Assembly: GCF_000472425.1 (NCBI RefSeq)
Contig: NZ_AXAI01000002.1
Coordinates: 348,748-412,747, forward strand
From: Bradyrhizobium sp. Tv2a-2
GTDB lineage: Bacteria; Pseudomonadota; Alphaproteobacteria; Rhizobiales; Xanthobacteraceae
Direction: 5' to 3'
DNA: 64,000 bases
Both the position numbers and the translations under genes were made by a program. How positions within the stretch are numbered: position 1 is the first letter of the stretch; every line of letters begins with the position of its first letter. This document shows, piece after piece, positions 8,388 to 16,627 of this stretch. The notes under the pieces were generated by a model. The model was given only the letters and a program-made list of their open reading frames with translations, was not told the DNA's origin and searched no databases.

Positions 8388-9332
8388 CTAGTTCGCGGCC
8401 TTCTGCTGCTCGAGATATCGCCGCTGCGCTTCGTCGCCGCAATACGATACATTGTGGGCTGGTTGCGAGGATTGTCCGTCGTGCGTCTTTTGCAGGGAGA
8501 TTGTCTTGTCGTCGATCCTTGACAAGCTCATAACCTCAAAGCCAGGCGGTCCAAACATCGTTTCGCCGTCAATCTTGCGCTCGACAAATCCCTTCTTGGC
8601 GTGGGTCTCGTTGCAGACCACGGCCATGTAAGGATCGACAAGCTCCGCATCGTTGTGACTGTAGACCTCGCATTGGTCCGTCCCACTCGAGATGATCTTG
8701 CGGGCAAAGTCGATAACGGTGTCGGGTGACTTGAGGCAGCGCTCGTCGAAGTCAGCTCCGGGGCTGGCATAGACGCCGTCCTGTGGAATCCACGGCGTCG
8801 GCTTTTCGCCGGCGGCGATGCGTTGCTGCTCGTCCGCGCAATAGGATGCCCTCCACCACGAACCCTTGAACTTTCCATTCGAAGTCTGCCGCACAGAAAT
8901 TGCTCTTTCGCCGACCTTCTTCAGCAGCATGACTTCCTTGAACCGCGCATCCTCCGGGAGTTTGAGAGTCTCTGCCAGGTTGTAATCGTCGCAGCTCATC
9001 TCCAGTCGGATAGCGCCAGGCCCGGTGTCGGTCAGTTTTGTGATGTCGCATCCCCACTCATAGCCACCGATATGCTTTTGCGCGATCTCAACGTTGATGT
9101 TGTCGTTTTCATCGCACCATCCAGCGGGCTTCTCGATGAGGGTACCGTACAAACCGTCCTTCGGGCGCCATTTCTCAGCTGCTGATTTTGCGCCGGTTGC
9201 TGGCTCAGGCTTGGCGCTGTTCTGAGCGACGGCCGGTGTGGCTCCGCACGATAGCAACAAGAGAGCGCCGCAGAGAAAATAGCGAAAATTTCTGTTGTAG
9301 TAACGCAAGCGATTGCTCCCGCAGCTGTGCAA
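8388..9332 (-). CDS. Two-domain Cys-rich secreted protein, candidate immunity partner
   Basis: 314 residues with an N-terminal export signal (hydrophobic run about residues 18-35; LLSC could be a lipobox, or cleavage may follow AVAQ). The mature part is two repeats of one domain, about residues 56-172 and 183-307. Each has four cysteines: 73, 95, 114, 165 and 199, 221, 240, 298. The first two gaps are identical in both (22 and 19). Both repeats end in a SYCxDExQR motif. Family not recognised. It is divergent from the M23 effector starting at 9480, so I infer a periplasmic partner for that enzyme. Confidence 0.7.
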   Translation of the reverse strand: MHSCGSNRLRYYNRNFRYFLCGALLLLSCGATPAVAQNSAKPEPATGAKSAAEKWRPKDGLYGTLIEKPAGWCDENDNINVEIAQKHIGGYEWGCDITKLTDTGPGAIRLEMSCDDYNLAETLKLPEDARFKEVMLLKKVGERAISVRQTSNGKFKGSWWRASYCADEQQRIAAGEKPTPWIPQDGVYASPGADFDERCLKSPDTVIDFARKIISSGTDQCEVYSHNDAELVDPYMAVVCNETHAKKGFVERKIDGETMFGPPGFEVMSLSRIDDKTISLQKTHDGQSSQPAHNVSYCGDEAQRRYLEQQKAAN

Positions 9333-9479
9333 TCTCGATGATCGGCCGTCGCCGGCCGCGCGATCTCAAGGCGGGTATATCAGATCAGCTTTAAGTTGAG
9401 CAACCAGGCAACCTGCAAAACCGATCGCCTGACATCTTCACTACCTATTGACCAGACAACTTCACAATGGAGAATGGAG

Positions 9480-10523
9480 ATGTGGCAAGACATCATCCGG
9501 CGCATGTTGCAGCCGATCGAAATTGAAGACAGGAATAAACGTCGGATCACATTCGAACCGCACACTAACGACGGATGGGGATGGCGGCTCATAAAGGGAA
9601 AGCCAGAATTACATCGCGGGGGAGATTTCAACTACAATATCGGGCAAACAGGTATCAATCTCACGCATCCGGTAATACGCTCGCCGATAGCGGGTATCGT
9701 GACAAACGCCGGGCAGGGGAAGTATGGCACTATAGCCATAAGGGATACCAACGGCTTTTCGCATGAGATATTACACACGCATTCGCGCCATGTTGCGATA
9801 GGTGATCCCGTTGCTGCAGGGCAGATTGTCGGTACGATGGGCAACACCGGCGTAGACCATGCATACGTCGAACAAGGGCAGCAACACGTCCATTATCAAA
9901 TCAGGGATCCTGCGGGTAACCCGCTAAATCCGATCGAATTCTGGGATCAGCAGGGGCATTTCGATCCCGCTCCGCCATCGCCGGCGAATCTTCAGGACTA
10001 TAATCGATATCTGGGTAGGCCTGGCGCAGCTGGTTCGCCGGCGTCTCCGCGAGGCTCGGCAGGGGCACCCGCAGGTATCCCCACAACGTTCGGAACGAAC
10101 GGTCAATTTTGGCCGGGCTCAGCTTCGTCGTCGCAGCCGTTGTACGACACGAACAGGCTTGTCGGACCGCTATCTGCATCTGAAGATGAAAGCAACGATG
10201 TTCGGCGTTTGACGCGCGTCGTGCCGAAGGCGGACCTCGGCGGATACAACCCGAACGCTCGGGCGACGACGCTCAACGCCAACGATCCACCTTCGTTCAA
10301 CGACCGCTTCGGGATTTGGACATCCTCACCTCCAGTGAGCGGGCCGCTTGGTCGGTACCAGCCCGTCGTACCTCCGCGGCAACCCGGCAAAGCCGTCGGG
10401 CTTATCACCGGTCAGCCGATGCCAGACATTCCGTTGCCACCGTCGGTCTGGGGCTTGCCTGACGATGTCGATACGACTGGCGACGACGAATGGTCCCTGC
10501 GGCGGCTCAAGCAAAAGTGGTGA
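9480..10523 (+). CDS. M23 endopeptidase effector with junction-II C-terminal tag
   Basis: 347 residues from ATG 9480, which has GGAGA six bases upstream; an ATG at 9474 is an alternative. It opens WQDIIRRMLQP, like its paralogue at 7126. The M23 domain keeps His45/Asp49 (HRGGD) and His136/His138 (HVHY). A Gly/Pro/Ser linker leads to the junction-II tag (LTRVVPKADLGGYNPNA, FNDRFGIW, PLPPSVWGLPD, WSLRRLKQKW). The tag is nearly identical to that of the 7126 protein although the enzyme domains are more diverged, so tag and enzyme evolve separately. The portal start follows 38 bases later. Confidence 0.85.
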   Translation: MWQDIIRRMLQPIEIEDRNKRRITFEPHTNDGWGWRLIKGKPELHRGGDFNYNIGQTGINLTHPVIRSPIAGIVTNAGQGKYGTIAIRDTNGFSHEILHTHSRHVAIGDPVAAGQIVGTMGNTGVDHAYVEQGQQHVHYQIRDPAGNPLNPIEFWDQQGHFDPAPPSPANLQDYNRYLGRPGAAGSPASPRGSAGAPAGIPTTFGTNGQFWPGSASSSQPLYDTNRLVGPLSASEDESNDVRRLTRVVPKADLGGYNPNARATTLNANDPPSFNDRFGIWTSSPPVSGPLGRYQPVVPPRQPGKAVGLITGQPMPDIPLPPSVWGLPDDVDTTGDDEWSLRRLKQKW

Positions 10524-10561
10524 ACGACGCGACCGCAGCGATCTCTTGCCGAGGTTTTGTA

Positions 10562-11134
10562 ATGCCAAAAATGTCTACTTTCGACTTAAAGGCCATGTTG
10601 GCCTCCGAGAAAGCCAATGCGCTTGCTGCAATCTCGGCCGCCCGGCTCGCCGAGGAGCGTGCCGATGCGATGGACTATTATCTCGGCGACATGCGCAAGG
10701 ATATGCCGGCGCAGGATGGCCGCTCGCGCGCGGTCTCGACCGATGTCGCCGACACCATCGAAGGGCTGATGCCGCATCTGATGGACATCTTTGCCGGCTC
10801 CGACGAAGTGGTCAGGTTTGAGCCGGTCGGCCCCGAGGACGAAGCGGCCGCGCAACAGGAAACCGACTACGTCAATCATGTCTTCATGCAGCAGAACCCC
10901 GGCTTCATGATCCTCTATTCCTTCATCAAGGATGCGCTGCTCTCGAAGGTCGGCATCGTGAAAATATGGTGGGAGGAGCGGGAAGAAGAAAGCCGCGAGA
11001 CCTACTACGACCTGACCGACGACCAATTCGCGTTGCTGGCGCAGGCAGTCGCCGAGTCAAACGGCGCGATGAAGATCGTCGCGCATACCGTGCATGACAT
11101 GGCAGCTACGAAGAAATCCGAGGTATCGAGCTGA
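10562..11134 (+). CDS. Phage portal protein, N-terminal part of a split gene
   Basis: 190 codons, starting MPKMSTFDLKAML. The text (ARLAEERADAMDYYLGDM, FAGSDEVVRFEPV, ALLSKVGIVKIWWEE) is that of the N-terminal part of P22-type portal proteins. Portal sequence runs to GACATGG at 11096-11102 and is then replaced by ten unrelated codons and a stop. The same seven bases occur in frame at 16679-16685, where the rest of portal begins. Joining there gives one 735-residue frame, a normal length for this family. As it stands the portal ring could form only if two chains can assemble, which I doubt. Confidence 0.85.
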   Translation: MPKMSTFDLKAMLASEKANALAAISAARLAEERADAMDYYLGDMRKDMPAQDGRSRAVSTDVADTIEGLMPHLMDIFAGSDEVVRFEPVGPEDEAAAQQETDYVNHVFMQQNPGFMILYSFIKDALLSKVGIVKIWWEEREEESRETYYDLTDDQFALLAQAVAESNGAMKIVAHTVHDMAATKKSEVSS

Positions 11135-11247
11135 CAGCACGGGCCGCCTGAACTTTGCTGCGCTTGCCGACAAACGCCGTGTGGTCACTTCGGAGTTGAT
11201 CATGAAAACGGGGCTCCATGACCGGATGATCTCCGGGCCTGATCGAT

Positions 11248-11535
11248 TCATTTCAGCAGAGGCAGCAAGACGATCAGGAAGCCGTCGAGCATCCAGACGA
11301 ACAGGATGTCTTCGGTCCGAACCGCCGACTTGAGATGAGTGCGCCCGATTTCGGTCAAGCGCGCAGGGTCGATGTTGCGGGCGAGCTTTCTGAACCCCAA
11401 TCGGCGAAAGTCGGCGGGAAGTGCTTCAGGTGTGCGATTTTACAGGGCCAGCTGCATAAGTTTGCGAGATCGCACCGCCAGAACATAGAGACCACTCAGC
11501 CAGACAACGAAGACAGCGGTCGCAAGATAATACAT
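11248..11535 (-). pseudogene. Broken small membrane protein (immunity paralogue)
   Basis: 96 codons with one in-frame TAA at codon 32. It parallels the intact gene at 13137-13430: an N-terminal membrane segment (MYYLATAVFVVWLSGLYVL), a middle with NIDPARLTEIGRTHLKSAVR against NVDPAQLTETGRAHLGGAIR, and a C-terminal membrane segment. The nonsense codon suggests an immunity gene whose effector was lost. Bases 11135-11247 show no gene. Confidence 0.8.
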
Positions 11536-11695
11536 TTCTAACCCGGTTCTCGGTCTTGGCTCTTCGCCGCACTCGTCCTGCGAGAATAGTAGGTAAAGGA
11601 GCGGGTCGCAATCCTGTTGCTACGTGAGGTTGTCGAAACGGCGGCACGTCGAATGGATTTCCTGTGCCGCCGCAGCACCGTGCTTCCGCCGCCGA

Positions 11696-11824
11696 TCACC
11701 AATAGAGGATGTACAGAATGTCGGTGAACCAAAACGGAAATCTGCGGCCGGACGGGATGTCCATTTCATTGCCGACCTGGTTCGGTACCAGGCGCGCGAC
11801 GATGTGCCCGATAAAACCGATCAT
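11696..11824 (-). pseudogene. Fragment of small membrane protein related to 15008-15262
   Basis: The frame starts MIGFIGHIVARL and matches MIGFIGRTVARL of the gene at 15008, then departs and stops within 42 codons. It is open further upstream without a clear start. It is another leftover partner gene in the zone that interrupts portal. Confidence 0.6.
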
Positions 11825-12018
11825 GATATGGAAGATGGTGTAGCTTCGCGGAGCAATGGCAACTGTGTGTATTCGTACTCAGAATCCGCGCATCTACGCG
11901 TTGCGCTCGCGCCGGACGTGGACGGCCGCTGCTGCACCTTAACCGCTAGCTTGGCAAGCTCGATGTATGGTAGTGGGCTGCCCGAGACGTTCGAGCAGAT
12001 GCGCTTAAGGGGTAAAGC

Positions 12019-12063
12019 ATGCAACGGCAGCTTCGTTGGGGCTCGGTGATGAATGAAGTGCAT
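12019..12063 (+). pseudogene. Remnant of an ivy start
   Basis: The upstream stretch from about 11960 and the first 15 codons (MQRQLRWGSV) match the region before and at the start of the Ivy gene at 468, then the sequence changes to an unrelated gene. It marks a recombination joint between cassettes. Confidence 0.7.
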
Positions 12064-12120
12064 AGGTTATGTCCGGCCGGCAGCGACGGCCAGGCGGGAA
12101 GTGCGCGTAAGGTCGTTTTC

Positions 12121-12735
12121 ATGAAGAGCGAAGTCGTCCGGTGGTCTCTGAAAGGACTTTCCGCGATTTTGATGTGGCTATGGCTACAGCCGTGCGCAGC
12201 TCGCGAGGAAGTAAAACTAACGCAGTCCATAACTCTTTTGCGCGACAGTCCGTCGGGCGTTCGGATGATCATGAAAACGTGGGTGAATGAAAGCGACTCA
12301 AGAAGCCGTTTCGTGATTGATCTATTCTCAAAGGCCAAGAGTGTTCAGCCGCAAGCCTCATACTACGAGCGTGTATCTAACTTCTCGGCAGGCAAGCAGG
12401 TGGAGCTTTCGATCTGGGACGCACCGGACTGCGCTATCTCCCAAACTATGGTGTTCCGTGTCAAATCGAAATCAGGGGATCGGCTCGTTGTGGGAACAGC
12501 GGATCGTGCACCACCAAAAGGTGATCTCGTTCCTCAGGACCAGCCGATTCCGCAGCGGATTCGCGTGTTTGTTCCCAAAACAAATCCGGACGAGGATGAG
12601 CCGGGCAAGTCGTCAGTTTGGTTCGATGCTGTTGTGGAAGGGGTCAGCGATCAAAGTCTCTGTTCGCAAGATGAAGTACGTCATGCAATCGATGCCTTTG
12701 TTGGTCAGCACATAGTCGAACCAGACGTGCGGTAA
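12121..12735 (+). CDS. Secreted protein, candidate immunity partner
   Basis: 204 residues from ATG 12121; the frame is open upstream only into the ivy remnant. The signal peptide has core LKGLSAILMWLWLQ and cleavage near CAAR. The mature part contains two cysteines (DCAIS and LCSQD) and beta-rich, charged sequence. Family not recognised. It stands 20 bases before the damaged NNPGNI-type hydrolase, in the usual partner-then-effector order. No LexA box is visible ahead, consistent with this cassette having been joined through the ivy remnant. Confidence 0.6.
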   Translation: MKSEVVRWSLKGLSAILMWLWLQPCAAREEVKLTQSITLLRDSPSGVRMIMKTWVNESDSRSRFVIDLFSKAKSVQPQASYYERVSNFSAGKQVELSIWDAPDCAISQTMVFRVKSKSGDRLVVGTADRAPPKGDLVPQDQPIPQRIRVFVPKTNPDEDEPGKSSVWFDAVVEGVSDQSLCSQDEVRHAIDAFVGQHIVEPDVR

Positions 12736-12755
12736 CTGGTTTAAGGAGAACGGTT

Positions 12756-13189
12756 ATGCCAACGCCAAATTCGGCCTCTCAAGCCGGTTCTCGCGATTGT
12801 ATCGGAACGACGACGGTTCGACTACTGTTCGAACCGGTGGGACTGTCGCATGGCGCAATAACAACCCGGGCAACATCAAGTATGGGCGGAACGCTAAAGC
12901 TGCCGGAGCGATAGGGAAGGATGATAAAGGCTTCGCAATTTTCCCAACCTATGAAGCCGGTTTGCAAGGGATGACCAATGTATTACAAAATGAGTATGGG
13001 AATACTACGATCGATGCGATGATGAAGTCATATGCGCCGACATTTGAAAATGACACGGCAGCATATACAGCATTCTTGAATAATAAAGTTGGTGCGCCAA
13101 GTGACACGCTGGTCAGGGATCTATCCCGCGATCAGTTCAATAGACACTTACCAAAAGGAGCGCGCCGCCGATCATCCAAGCGAACATGA
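12756..13189 (+). pseudogene. NNPGNI-type peptidoglycan hydrolase effector, frameshifted at its start
   Basis: A good start exists at 12756 (AAGGAG seven bases before), but its frame closes within 53 codons. The conserved domain runs in another frame: FGLSSRFSRLYRNDDG, AWRNNNPGNIKYG, GFAIFPTYEAGLQG. Adding one G after ATG (ATGGCC for ATGCC) would join start and domain, giving MANAKFG. The NNPGNI...GFAxF pattern is known to me from phage and secreted lysozyme-like proteins; the exact bond cut is uncertain. The C-terminal tag is absent, the gene running out over the opposing membrane-protein gene at 13137. Translation from TTG 12797 remains possible. Confidence 0.65.
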
Positions 13190-13430
13190 TCTGCTCGATC
13201 CGGATTGCGCCTCCGAGATGAGCCCGGCCGGTCTCGGTCAGTTGCGCCGGATCGACGTTACTGAAGCGGAAGCCGAACCGGTACCACCAACCCGGCTTCA
13301 TATAGTCGGAATAGCCGATCTCCGGCACGAGATTGTTGTGTACCAGACGTAGGAAATTCATCCACTGCCCGACGAGGAAGACCAGTCCTGCCAGCCATAT
13401 CACGATCAGGACCGTCGCCAGGTGCGTCAT
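13137..13430 (-). CDS. Small two-helix membrane protein, candidate immunity protein
   Basis: 97 residues: a membrane segment near residues 5-23 (ATVLIVIWLAGLVFLVGQW), about 55 polar residues with NVDPAQLTETGRAHLGG, and a second membrane segment at the end. It has a nonsense-mutated paralogue at 11248-11535. It overlaps the 3' end of the preceding hydrolase frame by about 50 bases tail to tail, the convergent effector/partner layout also seen at 37 kb and 41.9 kb. Function inferred from context only. Confidence 0.6.
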   Translation of the reverse strand: MTHLATVLIVIWLAGLVFLVGQWMNFLRLVHNNLVPEIGYSDYMKPGWWYRFGFRFSNVDPAQLTETGRAHLGGAIRIEQIMFAWMIGGALLLVSVY

Positions 13431-13507
13431 GTTGCGTCAGCCATCTTGCCTGGATTGTGGCGCCGCGCGTCCGGCAGCCGGCAAAAAGACATGTCGTATC
13501 TGCAGGC

Positions 13508-13735
13508 CTACGATTCGCTCGTCGAGCGGCGAGCGGGTTCCCGCCGAGCACGTCCGAAAACTCTCAGAAAAAGCTTGCCGGCAGGCAGGCTTAGGTATGT
13601 TCCGATTCCAGCGAGGATTCCTTTTTTCCCAAAGCACAGGAATGAAATGTAGCACGCGAGCGCGAGCCCAAAGACGTTCAGGAGCAATGACTTAAGACAA
13701 CCTAAGGCTGCGTTGCTTTCGGCTTCCTGTTGCAT
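13508..13735 (-). CDS. Small membrane protein, candidate immunity for the Gly-rich effector
   Basis: 75 residues, opening MQQEAESNAALGCLKSLLL, with a membrane segment about residues 16-36 and a second hydrophobic stretch about 38-55, then a basic tail. It is divergent from the Gly-rich effector gene at 13789, with a gap of about 50 bases that must hold both start regions. A small inner-membrane protein beside a possible membrane-active protein is the classical bacteriocin/immunity layout. Family not recognised. Confidence 0.5.
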   Translation of the reverse strand: MQQEAESNAALGCLKSLLLNVFGLALACYISFLCFGKKGILAGIGTYLSLPAGKLFLRVFGRARREPARRSTSES

Positions 13736-13788
13736 TTTTGATCTCGCTTGCAGTCCGGTCGGGCTCAGGCCTGATCTTGGAGTAAAGA

Positions 13789-14541
13789 ATGGCTGGTGAG
13801 AATTTATTGGCGAGACTAATAGCGCAAATCACAAAGACGGAAGGAAAGAAGGAGCTTCTTTCGCAATATGGTCCGCCTTTGCAGGGTGACATCCTTCACG
13901 ACGGTCTTGTCGGGGCGGGGGAGACCTGGGGAGGCGTCCTGGGATCAGCCGCCGGGGCCGTGGGCGGAGAGGCGGCCGGTGATCCTCTTGGAGGATTGGC
14001 TGGCGCAGCTGCGCTGGCTCCGCCTGGCGCTCTCGCCGGAGCGTGGGCGGCTCATGGGGCCTATCGCGGGGGACAACTGGTACGAGATATTCTCTCGCAC
14101 CCCGAGAATTGGACGGTTGATGCCGCCGGCGCCATCGTGCCGGCCACTCAGGATCAAGCGCCTGCCTCAGGCGCGAACAGCTTGGCTCGCGCCAAGCCTA
14201 CGCCGTTAAGTGCGACGCATCCTTCGGCAGAAACCGGTTTGGCGAGCGGCAATGCTGTGCCTGCCGGCCCCGCTTCTTCAGTCCCCGTATCGCCGACGGC
14301 GTCTCCTCGGATGGGGCCGGGCCGCATAAAAAGCAATCTGGCCTCGCCAGGCGTCTTCTCGAGCGGTGCGTCCCCCGTTCCTCAACTCCGCCCGACTGAG
14401 CAAAATAAACCGGGTGGCCTCCTGGGCATGATGATTGACGGCGGCTACATCGATCCGACCAATCCGGATCCACCGCCGGCCGGTGGATTGGCCGGGCTCA
14501 TCCAGGATTATTTGCGTCGCAGCCCCGACGCGTCCCGCTAA
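13789..14541 (+). CDS. Gly/Ala-rich, possibly membrane-active effector with junction-III C-terminal tag
   Basis: 250 residues, with GGAG six bases before the start. A charged first 30 residues are followed by a Gly/Ala zipper-like hydrophobic region (about 40-105: LGSAAGAVGGEAAG, GGLAGAAALAPPGALAGAWA), the kind of sequence that inserts into membranes. Next come a Ser/Pro/Ala linker and the junction-III tag: ASPVPQLR, KPGGLLGMMIDGGYID, PPAGGLAGLIQDYLRR and a final SR. The same tag ends the 15836-16627 gene. No enzyme motif is seen. A pore-forming role is an inference from composition and from the adjoining small membrane protein. Confidence 0.6.
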   Translation: MAGENLLARLIAQITKTEGKKELLSQYGPPLQGDILHDGLVGAGETWGGVLGSAAGAVGGEAAGDPLGGLAGAAALAPPGALAGAWAAHGAYRGGQLVRDILSHPENWTVDAAGAIVPATQDQAPASGANSLARAKPTPLSATHPSAETGLASGNAVPAGPASSVPVSPTASPRMGPGRIKSNLASPGVFSSGASPVPQLRPTEQNKPGGLLGMMIDGGYIDPTNPDPPPAGGLAGLIQDYLRRSPDASR

Positions 14542-14545
14542 TCGG

Positions 14546-14770
14546 TGCGCCGAACGATTTTCATTCGCAAAACCTCGCGGTGAGCTTTGAACATGATCAG
14601 TCTTTCGCCCGCAGTGGTGGCCACACCGGTGTCCGTTCCCGTCACGCACGACGTCGCGATCGCCACCACGCGCAAGCTGTCGCAGGCGAAGGTGGCGCGC
14701 TGCGCACTCCGTCGGCGACTGCAACTATTGCTGCCACGACGTCGTTACTAAGACCGAGGCGCGACTTTGC
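14546..14770 (+). pseudogene. Internal fragment of the portal gene
   Basis: Matches the stretch around 16622-16880 from just after the effector stop: the PVTHDV...TTRKLSQAKV coding part, a deletion, then the DCNYC...VVTKTEA part. No open frame survives. It is a leftover junction showing that an earlier cassette stood directly ahead of the portal 3' part. Bases 14771-15007 show nothing convincing. Confidence 0.8.
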
Positions 14771-15007
14771 GGCCAAGAGCCAGTAAAGAGGATATCGTTG
14801 CGGGATGCGACGCGAGGCGCCTATTTCAAGCATGGGTTGCAGCAAAAGCAGGCGGGAAATTCGGCAGATGACGGGCAGCGGCATCGACTAAACGTCGCGG
14901 ACCATTGACGAACGTTGAGGCGAGACGAATATTGGTTCAGATCGCGGCGTGCAACCCGGCGAAGTCGCCGACCAGGTTGCTGTTACTGGCGAGTTTATGG
15001 ACGCTCG

Positions 15008-15262
15008 ATGTGTATCATCTTCGATATCATGATCGGCTTTATCGGGCGCACGGTCGCGCGCCTGATCTTGCCGCTTCTTTCCTTAGGTAAGATATCCGTC
15101 CAGCCGCTATCTGCTCCGATGGATGCATTCAATGTTTTTGGCTACCGCCACGATAGCGACGGACGAATAGAGATAGAATCGACACTTGCGGGCTTTATCG
15201 GATTTCTTCTTTGTTTCGCGGCCTTTCTCATGATCGGTCTGCTCACGCACGCGGCTCTCTGA
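15008..15262 (+). CDS. Small two-helix membrane protein, candidate immunity protein
   Basis: 84 residues from ATG 15008; no strong ribosome site is seen, so the start is tentative. Hydrophobic segments lie near residues 2-24 (IIFDIMIGFIGRTVARLIL) and 60-82 (LAGFIGFLLCFAAFLMIGLL), with a polar loop between. A decayed relative lies on the other strand at 11696-11824. No effector is left beside it; the next unit begins with its own promoter at 15378. It may be an orphan immunity gene. Confidence 0.55.
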   Translation: MCIIFDIMIGFIGRTVARLILPLLSLGKISVQPLSAPMDAFNVFGYRHDSDGRIEIESTLAGFIGFLLCFAAFLMIGLLTHAAL

Positions 15263-15377
15263 CGCAACGCCAAAATCTAACTCGACGAGTCTCTTGCTGC
15301 GCGCCCGGCGCGTGCGGGCTGTGTCTGATCCGTTCGCTTCTCGCCTTCACCCTGCAACTTCAGCGCGATCTTGTTGC

Positions 15378-15406
15378 TTGTCAATGTTCTTATTTTGTTC
15401 TAGATG
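15378..15406 (+). promoter_or_regulatory. SOS-type promoter: TTGTCA, LexA box 15386-15400, TAGATG
   Basis: A 17-base spacer containing GTTC-TTATTTT-GTTC, a perfect LexA half-site pair. It drives the membrane protein at 15459 and the coupled effector at 15836. Confidence 0.8.
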
Positions 15407-15458
15407 AGTGGTCGCGTAGCGCAGCAAAGCTGCCTGCGACTTCCTGCGGGGAAAGCCA

Positions 15459-15839
15459 ATGGCCGCCGTATTCTTCGTTATAGGCGCGATCGCCTTGATC
15501 TGGTCGGCGGCTAAATACCAGATCATCTACCATTCGATCGTCGATTCGTTTCCACCGCAGTTTCGAGACGACCTCAGCTCCCGCTACGCGTTTCCCGTGC
15601 TGGTGCTCAGTCCTGCGACGCCATTGCCGTTGCAGGCCGAATACGTGAAGTCCATGTGGGGCTTCTGCGTTTTTTTTCTCTGTATGTCTCTTGGTTCTTT
15701 CGCGTCTCGGAATGCGGTTTTTGGCAGCCTCTTTCTGCTCGTCTTTGCCGGGGCTGTTTTCAAGGCCATCAAGTCCCGCAAGACGCTTCAGGAAAACTGC
15801 AATCGAGCAGACAACCGGGAAGATAGGGAGCATGTATGA
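15459..15839 (+). CDS. Membrane protein, candidate immunity partner
   Basis: 126 residues, with GGGGAAAG ahead of the start. A hydrophobic segment at residues 2-22 is followed by a polar loop (DSFPPQFRDDLSSRYAF), two more hydrophobic stretches (WGFCVFFLCMSLGSF and VFGSLFLLVFAGAVF) and a charged tail. The stop overlaps the effector start as ATGA, so the two genes are translationally coupled: the effector is made only where the partner has just been made. This is the best structural argument in the window for a functional pair. Family not recognised. Confidence 0.7.
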   Translation: MAAVFFVIGAIALIWSAAKYQIIYHSIVDSFPPQFRDDLSSRYAFPVLVLSPATPLPLQAEYVKSMWGFCVFFLCMSLGSFASRNAVFGSLFLLVFAGAVFKAIKSRKTLQENCNRADNREDREHV

Positions 15840-16627
15840 AGTCGGGGACGTACGGTCGAGGAACATTTGGAACGCTCTGGGGCATCGGAGGTGGTCTCTA
15901 CATAGACAGCCACGGGAGAATCTATCCGCAGGCTTACGGCGGGACACCTGGATTGAGTCTATCGGCAGGTTACACTCCAAATCTCGAAGGGCTTCTGACC
16001 GGAACGTCGGTTTCGGGGAGTCTTGGAAGCGGATCGTTCAGGTACAATCTCGGAACGAGTGGAAGTGCGACCGGTGTAGGTTTCGGGACGCCGGGGGCTG
16101 GCGTCACCTATGGTGTCGGCCCATTGGAAATGGCACAGGATTAAGCTCGGCCTTGGGTAACCCCGTCCATTCGCGATTCAGCAGCCGCAGCAGGGGTGCC
16201 GAGCCGATACAATGTCTGGGAATATGACTTTCCTGGATCGGCGTCCGATGAGAGCGGACCAACATCTTCCGCAAGTCCGGATCCGAACGAAGGTGGCGGT
16301 TCGGCTGCAGCCCAATCATCTGATAAGTCGAGCTCGATCAGTGGTCTCGCAAGTCGCACGTCGACGCCTGCCTCTTCAGCGCCCGCACCACCAGCAGCGT
16401 CGCCTCAGATTAGGCAAGGCCAGATGAACAGCGAGCAGCGGCCGGGTATCTTCGTTACGGGTGCTTCTCCGATTCCGCAGCTTCCATCGATGCCACGACA
16501 GAAGCCTGGCGGTCTTTTGGGCAGGATGATTGATGCCGGCTACATCGATTCCGATCTACCGCCGGCCGGTGGACTGGTCGGGCTTATCCAAGATCATCTG
16601 CGAAACAACCCTGCTATCAGCCGCTAG
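15836..16627 (+). pseudogene. Gly-rich effector with junction-III tag, interrupted by one in-frame stop
   Basis: The frame opens MKSGTYGRGTFG and has Gly/Ser-rich beta-like repeats (GLYIDSHGRIYPQAYGG, VSGSLGSGSF). It stops at TAA 16142-16144, but the same frame is open again straight after and runs through YNVWEYDFPGS and a Ser/Ala/Pro linker to the junction-III tag (ASPIPQLP, KPGGLLGRMIDAGYID, PPAGGLVGLIQDHLR). One base change would restore a 263-residue protein. The N-terminal domain is not recognised. It is translationally coupled to the membrane protein at 15459. Either the effector has been disarmed, or the truncated 102-residue form is what is made. Confidence 0.65.

Noticed and set aside
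9449..9479. TTGACC ahead of the M23 gene at 9480 as another SOS promoter
   Set aside because: No GTTC-N7-GTTC is present and the -10 position falls in the ribosome site.
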